Below, piece by piece: positions 6,581 through 14,164 of a DNA stretch of 19,640 nt (the stretch's first letter is position 1; each line of letters opens with the position of its first letter). The notes beneath the pieces were generated by a model. That model saw only the letters and a list, made by a program, of their open reading frames with translations, had not been told where the DNA came from and made no database searches. This DNA is from Clostridiales bacterium (lineage in GTDB: Bacteria; Bacillota; Clostridia; Oscillospirales; QAMX01). The stretch is taken from NCBI GenBank assembly GCA_003149835.1, contig QAMX01000106.1, positions 1-19,640 on the forward strand. The letters are read 5' to 3'. The position numbers and the translations under genes are program-made.

Positions 6581-8035
6581 ATGAATTACCGACAGGTTGC
6601 CAAAACGCTGTGTCTGATCCTGCGCTGCATCGCGCTGCTGATGCTGCTGCCGACGGGCGTCGGGCTTTTGAACGGCGAGCGCGAAACGGCGGCGTTTTTG
6701 ATCACCATTGCCGCGCTGCTCGCGGCGAGCGGCGCGTCGTTTTTGATCAAAACAAACGACAAATCGATCTATGCGCGCGAGGGCTTTGCCATCGTCGCGC
6801 TTTCCTGGCTGCTGCTCGGCGTGTTCGGCGCGCTGCCGTTTGTCATCAGCGGTACGATCCCCAACGCCGTCGACGCCTTTTTTGAAATCATCTCCGGCTT
6901 TACGACCACCGGCGCCAGCGTTCTCTCCGATGTCGAAGCTATGCCGCGCTGCATGCTGTTCTGGCGCTGCTTTTCCAACTGGATCGGCGGCATGGGCGTG
7001 CTCGTGTTCGTGCTGGCGATCGTTCCGCTTTCCAGCGGGCGCGACATGCACATTCTGCGCGCCGAGGCTCCCGGGCCGTCGGTGGGCAAGCTGGTTCCGA
7101 AAATGCGCCACACGGCGATGATTTTATACGGGATTTATATCGCCCTCACGCTCGTAGAGATCCTGCTGCTGCTCTGCGGCGGCATGTCGCTGTTCGACGC
7201 GGCGGCGCACGCCTTTTCCACGGCCGGAACCGGCGGCTTTTCGAGCCGAAACATAGGCGTGGCCTTCTTTGACAGCGCCTATATCGACGTGGTTCTGACG
7301 GTGTTTATGTTTCTGTTCTCGTTGAATTTCAACCTTTTCTACTTTATTCTCATCAAAAAAGCCCGTTCTGTGCTTCAAAACGAAGAATTCCGTTGGTATC
7401 TGATCGTCGTCGCCGCCGCCATTCTGATCGTGACCACCAATCTCCTGTCTCTTTACGACACGTTTGCCTCCTCTCTGCGCTATGCGGCCTTTCAGGTCAG
7501 CTCGATCGTCTCCACGACCGGGCTGGCGACGGCGGATTATACGCAGTGGCCGGAGCTGTCGCGCATGGTCCTGATGTTTTTAATGTTTTTCGGCGGCTGC
7601 GCCGGCTCTACGGCAGGCGGCCTTAAATGCTCGCGCTTTATCATTATCATTAAATCGGTGCTGCGTGAGCTGCGGCGCATCTCTCACCCCCGCTCCGTCA
7701 ACGTCATCAAGTTTAACGGCGTGACCTTAGACGAGGAGGTCGTAACCGGCACAACGATGTATTTTTTGACCTACGTCTGCATTTTTCTGTGCGGCCTGCT
7801 GCTGATTTCCCTGAACGGCTTTGACTTTGAAACGACGTTTTCGGCCGTTCTCACGAGTATCAGCAACGTCGGTCCCGGCTTTGGCGAGCTGATCGGCCCG
7901 ATGGGCAATTTCGCCGCTATGTCGTGGTTTTCCAAGCTTGTGCTCAGCTTTCTGATGCTCATCGGCCGGCTGGAAATCTTTCCCATGCTGCTGCTGTTCT
8001 CCCCCGCGCTCTGGACCAAACGGCGCATGGGCTGA
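6581..8035 (+). CDS. trkH: TrkH-family potassium uptake membrane subunit
   Basis: The 484-residue pore-forming protein of the Trk/Ktr potassium uptake system, in the cytoplasmic membrane. Four pore-loop repeats can be read, each with the selectivity-filter glycine: TTTGAS (108-113), TAGTGG (214-219), STTGLA (311-316) and SNVGPG (428-433). Hydrophobic segments flank each loop, and the C-terminal IGRLEIFPML (461-470) is a family hallmark. The conserved GGCAGSTAGG (338-347) is the loop region before the fourth repeat. The ATG at 6581 is the only reasonable start: an in-frame TAA sits at 6563-6565. The ribosome binding site is weak and overlaps a hairpin. Co-transcribed with trkA, its gating partner. 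No T-tailed terminator follows. Confidence 0.96.
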   Translation: MNYRQVAKTLCLILRCIALLMLLPTGVGLLNGERETAAFLITIAALLAASGASFLIKTNDKSIYAREGFAIVALSWLLLGVFGALPFVISGTIPNAVDAFFEIISGFTTTGASVLSDVEAMPRCMLFWRCFSNWIGGMGVLVFVLAIVPLSSGRDMHILRAEAPGPSVGKLVPKMRHTAMILYGIYIALTLVEILLLLCGGMSLFDAAAHAFSTAGTGGFSSRNIGVAFFDSAYIDVVLTVFMFLFSLNFNLFYFILIKKARSVLQNEEFRWYLIVVAAAILIVTTNLLSLYDTFASSLRYAAFQVSSIVSTTGLATADYTQWPELSRMVLMFLMFFGGCAGSTAGGLKCSRFIIIIKSVLRELRRISHPRSVNVIKFNGVTLDEEVVTGTTMYFLTYVCIFLCGLLLISLNGFDFETTFSAVLTSISNVGPGFGELIGPMGNFAAMSWFSKLVLSFLMLIGRLEIFPMLLLFSPALWTKRRMG

Positions 8036-8079
8036 GCCCTCCGGCGCAGACTCCTGAAACCATACCGAAAAACGCCACG

Positions 8080-8140
8080 GCGGAACATTCCGCTGCCGAA
8101 CGCGATATAATGATAGCAGGCGCCCGGCGCGCAGCCGGGC
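8080..8140 (+). promoter_or_regulatory. Possible promoter and hairpins upstream of the MDR gene
   Basis: A perfect TATAAT at 8106-8111 lies about 63 bases before the next gene, but no good -35 is found 16-18 bases upstream. GCGGAA (8080-8085) and TTCCGC (8088-8093) form a near-palindrome over the expected -35 region, as an activator or repressor site might. GCCCGGC (8122-8128) and GCCGGGC (8134-8140) form a 7-bp stem in the presumed leader. CCTGAAAC (8053-8060) and GTTTCAGG (8151-8158) are also complementary. Confidence 0.4.
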
Positions 8141-8173
8141 TACATTCCATGTTTCAGGTGGTGTCTGCTTTTT

Positions 8174-9193
8174 ATGAACGCATCGGCAAAAAACCGCCGG
8201 ATCGTCTTTCCCAGCGCCGGCGTGTGCGCCTTGGAGGAATCCGAGATCCCCGTTCCCGGCCCTAATCAGGCGCTGATCCGCACGGAGCTCTCGCTGATCA
8301 GCACGGGGACGGAGCTTACGCTTCTGAACGCATCCGCCGCGCCCGATTCGAGCTGGCAGGATATCCTCACCTATCCCCAATATCCGGGGTATTCCAATGT
8401 CGGCACGGTGACGGCGGTCGGTCCGGGCGTAGCGCCTTCGCTCGTCGGCGCGCGCGTCCTCTCGCTCGGCCCGCATGCGCGCTATGTCTGCCGGTCTGTC
8501 TACGAAATGATCGTCATCCCGCCCACTGTCGCGTCCGAAGAGGCGGTGTTCGGCATTATCGCGCAGATCGCCATGGGCGGCGTGCGCTTCGCCTCGCTGC
8601 GCTTCGGCGACGTCGTCGTCATTTTTGGCGCCGGACTGATCGGCCAGTTCGCGGCGCGCTTCGCGCGCATGGCGGGCGCTTCCCTTATTTTTGTCTCCGA
8701 CCGATCCGATTTCCGTCTCAGTCTTCTGCCTGCCGGCAGCAGCTTTTACCCGTCGAACTCCACCCGTGAAAACGTCCGCGACCTCGTGCTCGCCAAAAAC
8801 CGCTCCACGCTGGCTTCCGTCGCCATCGATACCACCGGGAACCCCGACCGGATGGAGAGCGAGCTGCGCGTCCTCGCCGATATGGGGCGGCTCATCGTCC
8901 TCAGCAGCCCGCACGGGAAATCGACCATCGACCTCGACTACGTCAATATCCACGCGCTCTCCATCGTCGGCGCGCACAACTTTACCGTCCATACGCCCTC
9001 GGCCGTGCCCGGCAACCCCTACACGCTGCGGCATGACTCGCAGGAATTCATCGATATGCTCAGCCGCGGACAGATCAGCGTCAAAGGGCTGATCACGCAC
9101 CGTGACAGCTACCAAAACGCGCCGGCATTGTATGAAATGCTGACGAAAGATCGGCGGAACGCCCTCGGCGTCATTATGAACTGGGCGGACTGA
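8174..9193 (+). CDS. Zinc-independent MDR-family dehydrogenase (alcohol/sugar dehydrogenase-like)
   Basis: A 339-residue medium-chain dehydrogenase/reductase. The N-terminal GroES-like domain includes LISTGTELTLL (41-51) and YPGYSNVGTVTAVGPG (70-85). The Rossmann domain begins VVVIFGAGLIGQFA with the dinucleotide motif GAGLIG (152-157); Asp176 after beta 2 fits NAD rather than NADP. The usual catalytic-zinc residues (Cys in GxCGTD, then GHE) and the four structural-zinc cysteines are missing, so this belongs with the 'threonine dehydrogenase-like' MDR proteins whose loop reads SPGTE/STGTE. Members act in sugar or cyclitol oxidation, or in BchC-type reactions; the substrate here is unknown. 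The ATG at 8174 follows CAGGTGGTG. It stands alone between trkH and a convergent minus-strand pair. Confidence 0.82.
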   Translation: MNASAKNRRIVFPSAGVCALEESEIPVPGPNQALIRTELSLISTGTELTLLNASAAPDSSWQDILTYPQYPGYSNVGTVTAVGPGVAPSLVGARVLSLGPHARYVCRSVYEMIVIPPTVASEEAVFGIIAQIAMGGVRFASLRFGDVVVIFGAGLIGQFAARFARMAGASLIFVSDRSDFRLSLLPAGSSFYPSNSTRENVRDLVLAKNRSTLASVAIDTTGNPDRMESELRVLADMGRLIVLSSPHGKSTIDLDYVNIHALSIVGAHNFTVHTPSAVPGNPYTLRHDSQEFIDMLSRGQISVKGLITHRDSYQNAPALYEMLTKDRRNALGVIMNWAD

Positions 9194-9219
9194 CCGCCTG
9201 ATTTCCGAACAAAACGAGT

Positions 9220-9257
9220 AAAAAAAGAGCGCATACGGCACAGAACCGTATGCGCTC
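9220..9257 (-). terminator. Rho-independent terminator of the minus-strand phosphatidyltransferase unit
   Basis: GAGCGCATACGG (9227-9238) pairs perfectly with CCGTATGCGCTC (9246-9257) across a 7-base loop. On the minus strand the stem is followed by TTTTTT (9226-9221). It sits 31 bases beyond the stop codon at 9289 and also separates this unit from the convergent MDR gene; no T run follows on the plus strand. Confidence 0.88.
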
Positions 9258-9288
9258 TCGGCGCGTTTTCAGCCTCCGGCGGCTGACC

Positions 9289-9837
9289 TCACCGTATGAA
9301 AACGGATTTTCTGTCTCTGTCGAGCCTGTCCGCCGTCAGGTGAATCGCCAGCTCCTCCACGGCGGACAGGCTCGCCGTACAGCCGAGTAAAAGAGCCGTG
9401 AACGTCATACCCAAACACGCCCACAGCACCGGAAAACCAAACAGCAGCAGCCCCGCCGCCTTGTTCGACCATGTATGCAGACAGGCGAAAGCGCGGAATC
9501 GGATCCACCCCACCGTCACCGACACCGTGCGGAGCAGCGCGATCCCGGCCAGCCAGATGAGCATCCACGTCTGCATGCGCAGAAGCGGCAGGAGCACCCA
9601 AAGCGCCGACGCAGCGAAAGCCGCGTCGGCGGCGCTGTCAAACGCCGCTCCGGCAGGGGTCGCGGCGTTCCATTTCCGCGCCGCAGCGCCGTCCAATCCA
9701 TCGCTCAGCCCGCACAAAATGTACATCACAAAGAAGCCCGCCGACAACGGCCGGCACAGCAAAAGCCCGGCGGCGCCGGCAAGCCGCAGCGCCGTGATCC
9801 AATTTGGGATGTGTTTTGACAGGTTTTTGTCCTCCAT
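9289..9837 (-). CDS. CDP-alcohol phosphatidyltransferase family protein
   Basis: A 182-residue multi-spanning membrane enzyme of the family that joins a CDP-linked lipid or alcohol to an acceptor alcohol, as in phospholipid synthesis. The complete signature D-x2-D-G-x2-A-R-x8-G-x3-D-x3-D is present: Asp46, Asp49, Gly50, Ala53, Arg54, Gly63, Asp67 and Asp71; the aspartates bind the metal ions. Hydrophobic stretches before and after fit about five to six membrane segments. I prefer the ATG at 9837 (MEDKNLSKHIPNWITALRL), preceded by GGTGG, because the family starts just before the NxxTxxR segment. The open frame extends to a GTG at 9948 without a ribosome binding site and with unusual charged sequence. 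The gene follows the flippase gene on the same strand and likely shares its transcript. The acceptor cannot be told from sequence; PgsA-like phosphatidylglycerophosphate synthase is one option. Confidence 0.85.
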   Translation of the reverse strand: MEDKNLSKHIPNWITALRLAGAAGLLLCRPLSAGFFVMYILCGLSDGLDGAAARKWNAATPAGAAFDSAADAAFAASALWVLLPLLRMQTWMLIWLAGIALLRTVSVTVGWIRFRAFACLHTWSNKAAGLLLFGFPVLWACLGMTFTALLLGCTASLSAVEELAIHLTADRLDRDRKSVFIR

Positions 9838-9966
9838 CGGCTTTCCACCGTTGTCTCCCGACGCCGGATGATCCTTTTCTTCGCAAACTTCGCCTCTGAT
9901 CCCCGGTTCCTTTTCAAACGCAGCTGTCGGCGGATATACGGCTATCACAGCTGGAAGCGCCCGCGC

Positions 9967-11613
9967 TTACGCTTTCGGCCGCGCGCGCAGAAGCCGCATT
10001 TTTTTCAGCAAACGCGCAATCGCCGCGCCTTTCGGCAGCATTAAAATGTCCTTCTCCCCGATTCCCCCGATCAAGAGCATCACCAGCCCGTACAGCGCCG
10101 CGGCGAGAGCGATCGAAATGGCCGTCGCCACGGCGTCGCCGGTCAATCCGGCGAGCAGCCGCTGCGCAAAATACGCCGCCGTGCCCATGACCGCGCAGGC
10201 GAGCAGAGGCTTGACGACCGTCGGCGCGAAATGCAAGGAAAAGCGAACCTCTTTTTTAAAGCAGATAAAATTGATCGCAAAGATCGTCACATAACAGAGA
10301 ATCGTCCCGACCGGCGCGCCGAGCATGCCGATCGACGGAATCCCGATCAGAGTATAGTTGACCGCAAGCTTCACAGCGCCCCCCGCGATCAGCGAATAGA
10401 CCGGCACGCGCATCTTCCCGACGGATTGGAGCGTCGCCGTCGTCAGCGTCGCCAGACACGTCCAGAACGAAGCGAAGCCGAGGATTTGCAGCAGCGGCGT
10501 GACGGCCTCGATCTCGTCGAGACGCGCGGGAAACAGCATGCGCTGGATCGGCCCGGCCAGTACCATCAGTCCGACCGCGCACGGCATGGCGAGCGCGATC
10601 ACCAGCTTGAAGGCGCGGCGGATCACATAGCGGATCCGCTTGCCGTTTTTGGCGACAAACGCCGCCGAAAGCGCCGGAATAATGCTGACGTTCAGCGACG
10701 AGATAATCGATGGCGGCAGATTAAAAAGCGTCTGCGCATAGCCCTTATAGCCGCCGTAAGCGGCGTTGGCCATCTCGTTATTCAGGCCGGAATCTTGAAG
10801 GCGCTTATAGATCAAAAACAGGTCGAGCACGCCCGTGAGGTTGACGACCATGGCGCTCATCGTCAACGGGATCGCCAGACGGATAAACTGCCGGACAAGC
10901 ACCTTGGTTTTGCGCACCTTGCCGCCGCGCGCCGACAGCTCGCGCAGCTTCATGCGGTTTTTCTTGGAGAAAAACACGCACAGCAGCACGCCCATACCGA
11001 TCATCGTGCTGATCGTCGTGCCGGAAATCGCGCCGGCGGCGACGTATTCCTCAGGGTATTGCAGGTCTTTGAGCAGCAGCGCGAAACCGATGCCGATCAG
11101 CAGCTTGAAGACCGCCTCGATCACCTGCGTGACGCCGGTCGGCTTCATGTTCTGCATGCCCTGGTAATAGCCGCGGAACACGCACGACACCGAGAGGAAG
11201 AAAATCGCCGGCGACAAAACCATCATACAGTACTGCGCCAGCTCTGTGCTGACGGTTCTCGCAAACATCCCGCTGCCGAGAAACATCACCGCCGTGCCCG
11301 TGCCGCCGACGATCACAAATACCGTCATCATCAGCCGGACTTCCTTGCGCACCTCGGAAAAGCGCGAGAGCGCAAGGCTTTCGGCGACCATTTTGGAAAC
11401 GGCGACGGCGCCGCCGGAGGCGAAGATCGTCAGCAGCAGCTGATAGATCTCATAGGCGGAGCTGAGATATCCCATCCCGTCCTGTCCGAGAATATTGGCC
11501 AGCGGGATCTTGTAGAGTACGCCGATCATTTTCACGACGAAATTCGCAGCGATCAATACGGTCGCGCCGGCGGCGATCCCGCCGCCGCTCTTTTTGTTTT
11601 CCAACCGTCGCAC
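9967..11613 (-). CDS. Polysaccharide/lipid flippase of the MOP superfamily (SpoVB/YtgP/MurJ-like)
   Basis: A 548-residue, highly hydrophobic protein with about 14 membrane segments, the size and pattern of SpoVB/YtgP-type exporters that flip lipid-linked envelope precursors. Family features include the N-terminal GATVLIAANFVVKMIGVLYK (16-35), the GYLSSAYEIYQLLLTIFASG segment, FRGYYQGMQNMKPTGVTQVIE, and the central LPPSIISSLNVSIIPALSAAF. SpoVB is needed for spore cortex peptidoglycan and relatives act in vegetative wall synthesis; the paralogue cannot be settled here. The start is GTG 11613 or, three codons later, TTG 11604: AAAGGACAGGTG is too close to the first but well spaced for the second. 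It has its own promoter about 150 bases upstream and is followed by the CDP-alcohol phosphatidyltransferase gene, suggesting a shared envelope role. Confidence 0.9.
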   Translation of the reverse strand: MRRLENKKSGGGIAAGATVLIAANFVVKMIGVLYKIPLANILGQDGMGYLSSAYEIYQLLLTIFASGGAVAVSKMVAESLALSRFSEVRKEVRLMMTVFVIVGGTGTAVMFLGSGMFARTVSTELAQYCMMVLSPAIFFLSVSCVFRGYYQGMQNMKPTGVTQVIEAVFKLLIGIGFALLLKDLQYPEEYVAAGAISGTTISTMIGMGVLLCVFFSKKNRMKLRELSARGGKVRKTKVLVRQFIRLAIPLTMSAMVVNLTGVLDLFLIYKRLQDSGLNNEMANAAYGGYKGYAQTLFNLPPSIISSLNVSIIPALSAAFVAKNGKRIRYVIRRAFKLVIALAMPCAVGLMVLAGPIQRMLFPARLDEIEAVTPLLQILGFASFWTCLATLTTATLQSVGKMRVPVYSLIAGGAVKLAVNYTLIGIPSIGMLGAPVGTILCYVTIFAINFICFKKEVRFSLHFAPTVVKPLLACAVMGTAAYFAQRLLAGLTGDAVATAISIALAAALYGLVMLLIGGIGEKDILMLPKGAAIARLLKKMRLLRARPKA

Positions 11614-11639
11614 CTGTCCTTTATCTTAATCTCTGCTTC

Positions 11640-11656
11640 GGAGGCTTCCCGCCTCC
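11640..11656 (-). promoter_or_regulatory. Small hairpin in the flippase leader
   Basis: GGAGGC (11640-11645) and GCCTCC (11651-11656) form a perfect 6-bp stem with a 5-base loop, 27 bases upstream of the GTG start in the predicted leader. The role is unknown. Confidence 0.35.
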
Positions 11657-11758
11657 AACGCCTGACGATCGCTGGCAACGCCCGCCCGCTCAGGCGCATC
11701 CGGCGGCCAAACGCGCCGATTGCTTTCGCTTTGCAGCCGAGCTTGCGCTTTCCAGGAT

Positions 11759-11787
11759 ATTATACCATATTCTCCCGTCCGATTCAA
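11759..11787 (-). promoter_or_regulatory. Sigma-A promoter of the flippase/phosphatidyltransferase unit
   Basis: On the minus strand TTGAAT (11787-11782) and a perfect TATAAT (11764-11759) are spaced by 17 bases. The start near 11752 gives a leader of about 140 bases. Confidence 0.75.
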
Positions 11788-11915
11788 TCTCCCGCGCCCG
11801 CTGCGCCTCTCCAAGGCGTTCTCCGCCCTCGGAATATTCTTCTCGTATTCCGTATATTGTATCGTGTATTGTCTATGAATTCTCCCGCGTCAAGACTTCA
11901 TTTGAATCACTCCGC

Positions 11916-11944
11916 TTGACATGCCTCCGTTGTTATGGTATGCT
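11916..11944 (+). promoter_or_regulatory. Promoter of the DUF4234/DUF2752 pair
   Basis: TTGACA (11916-11921), 17 bases, TATGCT (11939-11944) with an extended -10 TG at 11936-11937. The start near 11950 lies just before the ribosome binding site, and rules out the upstream in-frame ATG at 11921. Confidence 0.75.
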
Positions 11945-11971
11945 TACAAAAAAAGGAAAAGAGGGCGAAAA

Positions 11972-12469
11972 ATGTTCTGTCCGAACTGCGGCCAATTTCA
12001 CAACGATACCTCAAAATTCTGTCCCAACTGCGGCTCGCCCGTCCAACCCGCTCAGCAGCCGAATCCCTCTCAGCCAAACGGCTGGCAGCCGAATGCCCCT
12101 GCCAACGGCTATCGGGCTCCAATTCGGTACCGAAACATCGGTTTGTGCGTCGTGCTCTCGATCGTCACCTGCGGCATCTACGGCATTTACTGGATGGTCT
12201 GCCTGATCGACGATCTCAACATCGCCTGCGAGCAGCCGCAGGACACCTCGGGGCTCACGGTGTTTCTGCTCAGCCTTGTCACCTGCGGGATTTATATGAT
12301 TTACTGGTGCTACAAGGCGGGCGACAAGGTCACTTATATCAGACGGCGCGCCGGCGCTCCCGTCGACTCGAATACCAGCACGCTCTATCTGATTCTCGCC
12401 ATTTTCGGCCTTGCCCTTGTCAACTACTGCCTGATTCAGAGCGAGCTGAACAATGTTGCCGCCGGCTGA
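11972..12469 (+). CDS. Zinc-ribbon DUF4234 membrane protein
   Basis: A 165-residue protein. The N-terminus is a double zinc-ribbon half, FCPNCG (2-7) and FCPNCG (16-21), giving a Cys4 site (Cys3, 6, 17, 20). A Pro/Asn/Gln-rich linker (23-50) follows, then a DUF4234 membrane domain with about three hydrophobic segments (55-78, 95-113, 136-156). Two related segments, SIVTCGIYGIYW (63-74) and SLVTCGIYMIYW (101-112), suggest an internal duplication. The start at 11972 follows GAGGGCG and lies downstream of the predicted promoter. The function of DUF4234 is not known. The gene's end overlaps the start of the DUF2752 gene by 17 bases, so translation is probably coupled. Zinc-ribbon membrane proteins of this build are common in Clostridia. 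Confidence 0.85.
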   Translation: MFCPNCGQFHNDTSKFCPNCGSPVQPAQQPNPSQPNGWQPNAPANGYRAPIRYRNIGLCVVLSIVTCGIYGIYWMVCLIDDLNIACEQPQDTSGLTVFLLSLVTCGIYMIYWCYKAGDKVTYIRRRAGAPVDSNTSTLYLILAIFGLALVNYCLIQSELNNVAAG

Positions 12470-12851
12470 TTCTCCGCGGCGGCGTCTTTACAGGGTGCTG
12501 GCGCTCTGCGCAGCGCTTCTGCTGGCCGGCGGCGCGTATGCCGCTGTCTGCCGGCTGACCGGCTTCGGTATCCCCTGTCCGTTTTACCGTCTCACCGGCC
12601 GGCTATGCCCCGGGTGCGGCGTCAGCCGGATGTGTCTCAGTCTGCTGCGCGGGGATTTCGCCGCCGCTTGGCGGCACAATGCGGCGATTCTCTGCCTGCT
12701 CCCGTTCGGGTTCGCCGTTGCCGCGGACATTGCGGTTCGCTATGTGCGGGACGGAACCAAGCAGCCGCATCCGTGGGCGTCCGTCATGCTGTGGGGAATG
12801 GCCGCGGTGCTGCTCGGGTTTGGAGTCTGGCGGAATCTGCGCCTCTCCTGA
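12453..12851 (+). CDS. DUF2752 membrane protein
   Basis: A 132-residue integral membrane protein. A first hydrophobic helix (14-33) leads to the conserved family core GIPCPFYRLTGRLCPGCGVS (39-58), with the LCPGCGVSR box followed by LLRGDFAAAWRHN (64-76); two further hydrophobic helices follow (78-95 and 108-125). Cys42, Cys52 and Cys55 could bind metal or form a redox site, but no activity is known for DUF2752. The ATG overlaps the 3' end of the DUF4234 gene in another frame and has only a weak ribosome binding site (GAGCGAG), consistent with translational coupling. No terminator with a T run follows. Confidence 0.85.
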   Translation: MLPPADSPRRRLYRVLALCAALLLAGGAYAAVCRLTGFGIPCPFYRLTGRLCPGCGVSRMCLSLLRGDFAAAWRHNAAILCLLPFGFAVAADIAVRYVRDGTKQPHPWASVMLWGMAAVLLGFGVWRNLRLS

Positions 12852-12968
12852 CGGGAAACGGCAGCCGCTTCCAGCGTCTGTCGCCCGCCCGGCTTCGGCG
12901 TTTCCGGTTTCATCGCCGCAGCGTCCGCACGGCTGCTTTCCGATTCCTCTTTCGCCTGCGGGAATGCC

Positions 12969-12997
12969 TTGATGTTTGCGCGGCGATGTGCTATAAT
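12969..12997 (+). promoter_or_regulatory. Promoter of the sugar kinase/SIS unit
   Basis: TTGATG (12969-12974), 17 bases, perfect TATAAT (12992-12997) with an extended -10 TG at 12989-12990. It lies about 45 bases upstream of the kinase start. Confidence 0.8.
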
Positions 12998-13041
12998 GGA
13001 CAAAATCCCGGCGATTCCACTTTTCAGGAGGCGCAACGGCT

Positions 13042-14007
13042 ATGCTGTACCTCACGGCCGACGGCGGCGGCACCAAGCTCGTAACGCTGCTGTTCGACGA
13101 TCAGCTTCGTCTGATCTCCTCCGGTATTTCCGGCGGAACCAACACCAATTTCCGCCCGCCGGACGCTGTTCTCGCGGACATGCAAGCCGCCGTAGACGCT
13201 TGTGTGGGCGATTCGCACCCGGTCATCGAAAACGCCGTCTGCGTCATCGTCGGCCCGACCGATGAATTTCTCAGCTGTGTGCGCCGCCGCGCCGAGCTCA
13301 AACAGGTCACGCCGCTCGGCGAGGGCAGCCTTTCTCTGGCGGCCGGCGCCGGCGTGCAATACGGCGTTCTGGCGCTGGCCGGCACCGGCTCGGACGTTTT
13401 CATGATCCAGCCCGGCTATCATGACACCATCGGCGGCTGGGGAACCGTTCTCGGCGACGAGGGCGGCGGCTATGACCTCGGCGTCGCCGCGCTCCGCGCC
13501 GCCATTTACGCCGAGGACGGCCGCGGCGAAGCCACCGCGCTTCTGCCTCTGATCAAGGAGAAATGGAAGCTGCATGAGCTGTGGGAAATCGTTCCGATTG
13601 TCTACGGCTCGTCGGATCAGCGGCGGCTTGTGGCCTCGGTTTCGCACCTTGTCGAGCGCGCCGCCGCCATGGGCGACGCCGTGGCGCTCTCGCTCTACGA
13701 AAAAGCCGCGCACGAGCTGGCGCACATGACGGTGACGATTTTAGACCGCCATCGCGGCGAATACGAGGGGCCGATCGTCGTCAGCGGCGGCGTCTGGAAG
13801 GGTTCGCCGCTGATGTTCGACGCCTATCGCAGGGAAGTGCTCGGCGCTTATCCGCATGCGGAGGTCGTGATGCCTATGTTCGACCCTGTCGTCGGCGGCG
13901 TCGTATGGCAGGCGTTTGCAAACGGCCTGAAAAAAGAGCAGTTCTGGGACGCGCTGCGGCAGAATTTCGGGCAATACCTGTATCAAAAACCGCCGGCCTC
14001 CGTCTAA
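13042..14007 (+). CDS. BadF/BadG-type ATPase, probable N-acetylglucosamine-type sugar kinase
   Basis: A 321-residue cytoplasmic ASKHA-fold kinase. Visible motifs are the phosphate-1 loop ADGGGTK (6-12), phosphate-2 ALAGTGSDVF (111-120), the GDEGGG box (138-143) and the adenosine-site SGGVW (248-252). This is the motif set of the BadF/BadG/BcrA/BcrD family, whose single-domain members of about 300-330 residues are mostly GlcNAc or related amino-sugar kinases. The Fe-S cysteines of the true BadF-type activases are absent, so kinase is the better reading. AGGAGG precedes the ATG and an extended -10 promoter lies just upstream. Two SIS-domain genes follow on the same strand, which supports a role in phosphorylating an amino sugar or related sugar. 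The exact substrate is inference. Confidence 0.83.
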   Translation: MLYLTADGGGTKLVTLLFDDQLRLISSGISGGTNTNFRPPDAVLADMQAAVDACVGDSHPVIENAVCVIVGPTDEFLSCVRRRAELKQVTPLGEGSLSLAAGAGVQYGVLALAGTGSDVFMIQPGYHDTIGGWGTVLGDEGGGYDLGVAALRAAIYAEDGRGEATALLPLIKEKWKLHELWEIVPIVYGSSDQRRLVASVSHLVERAAAMGDAVALSLYEKAAHELAHMTVTILDRHRGEYEGPIVVSGGVWKGSPLMFDAYRREVLGAYPHAEVVMPMFDPVVGGVVWQAFANGLKKEQFWDALRQNFGQYLYQKPPASV

Positions 14008-14164
14008 ACGGAAAGCTTCCCCTCCGTCTGTCCGCAAACCCGCGCCCGCCTAAGCGGCGTGAAATCAGCGCGGCGTTTTTCCCTCTGCTCTTCCCCGGCT
14101 GGAAAGCCGCTTGAATATTCAGAGCGTGTTCACACGCAAAAAACTCATGAAAGGGCGAACTCCG

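Noticed and set aside
7727..9241. Minus-strand open frame of 504 codons opposite trkH and the MDR gene
   Set aside because: It spans two real plus-strand genes and their gap, with Arg/Asp/His-rich low-information sequence and no recognisable family.
10231..11919. Plus-strand open frame of 562 codons opposite the flippase
   Set aside because: Extremely Arg/Asp/Gln/His-rich, the known shadow of a hydrophobic membrane protein gene; the minus-strand flippase fully explains the region.
13042..14007. Benzoyl-CoA reductase or dehydratase activator for the BadF-type protein
   Set aside because: The cysteine pair that binds the Fe-S cluster in these activators is missing, and the neighbours are sugar-related.
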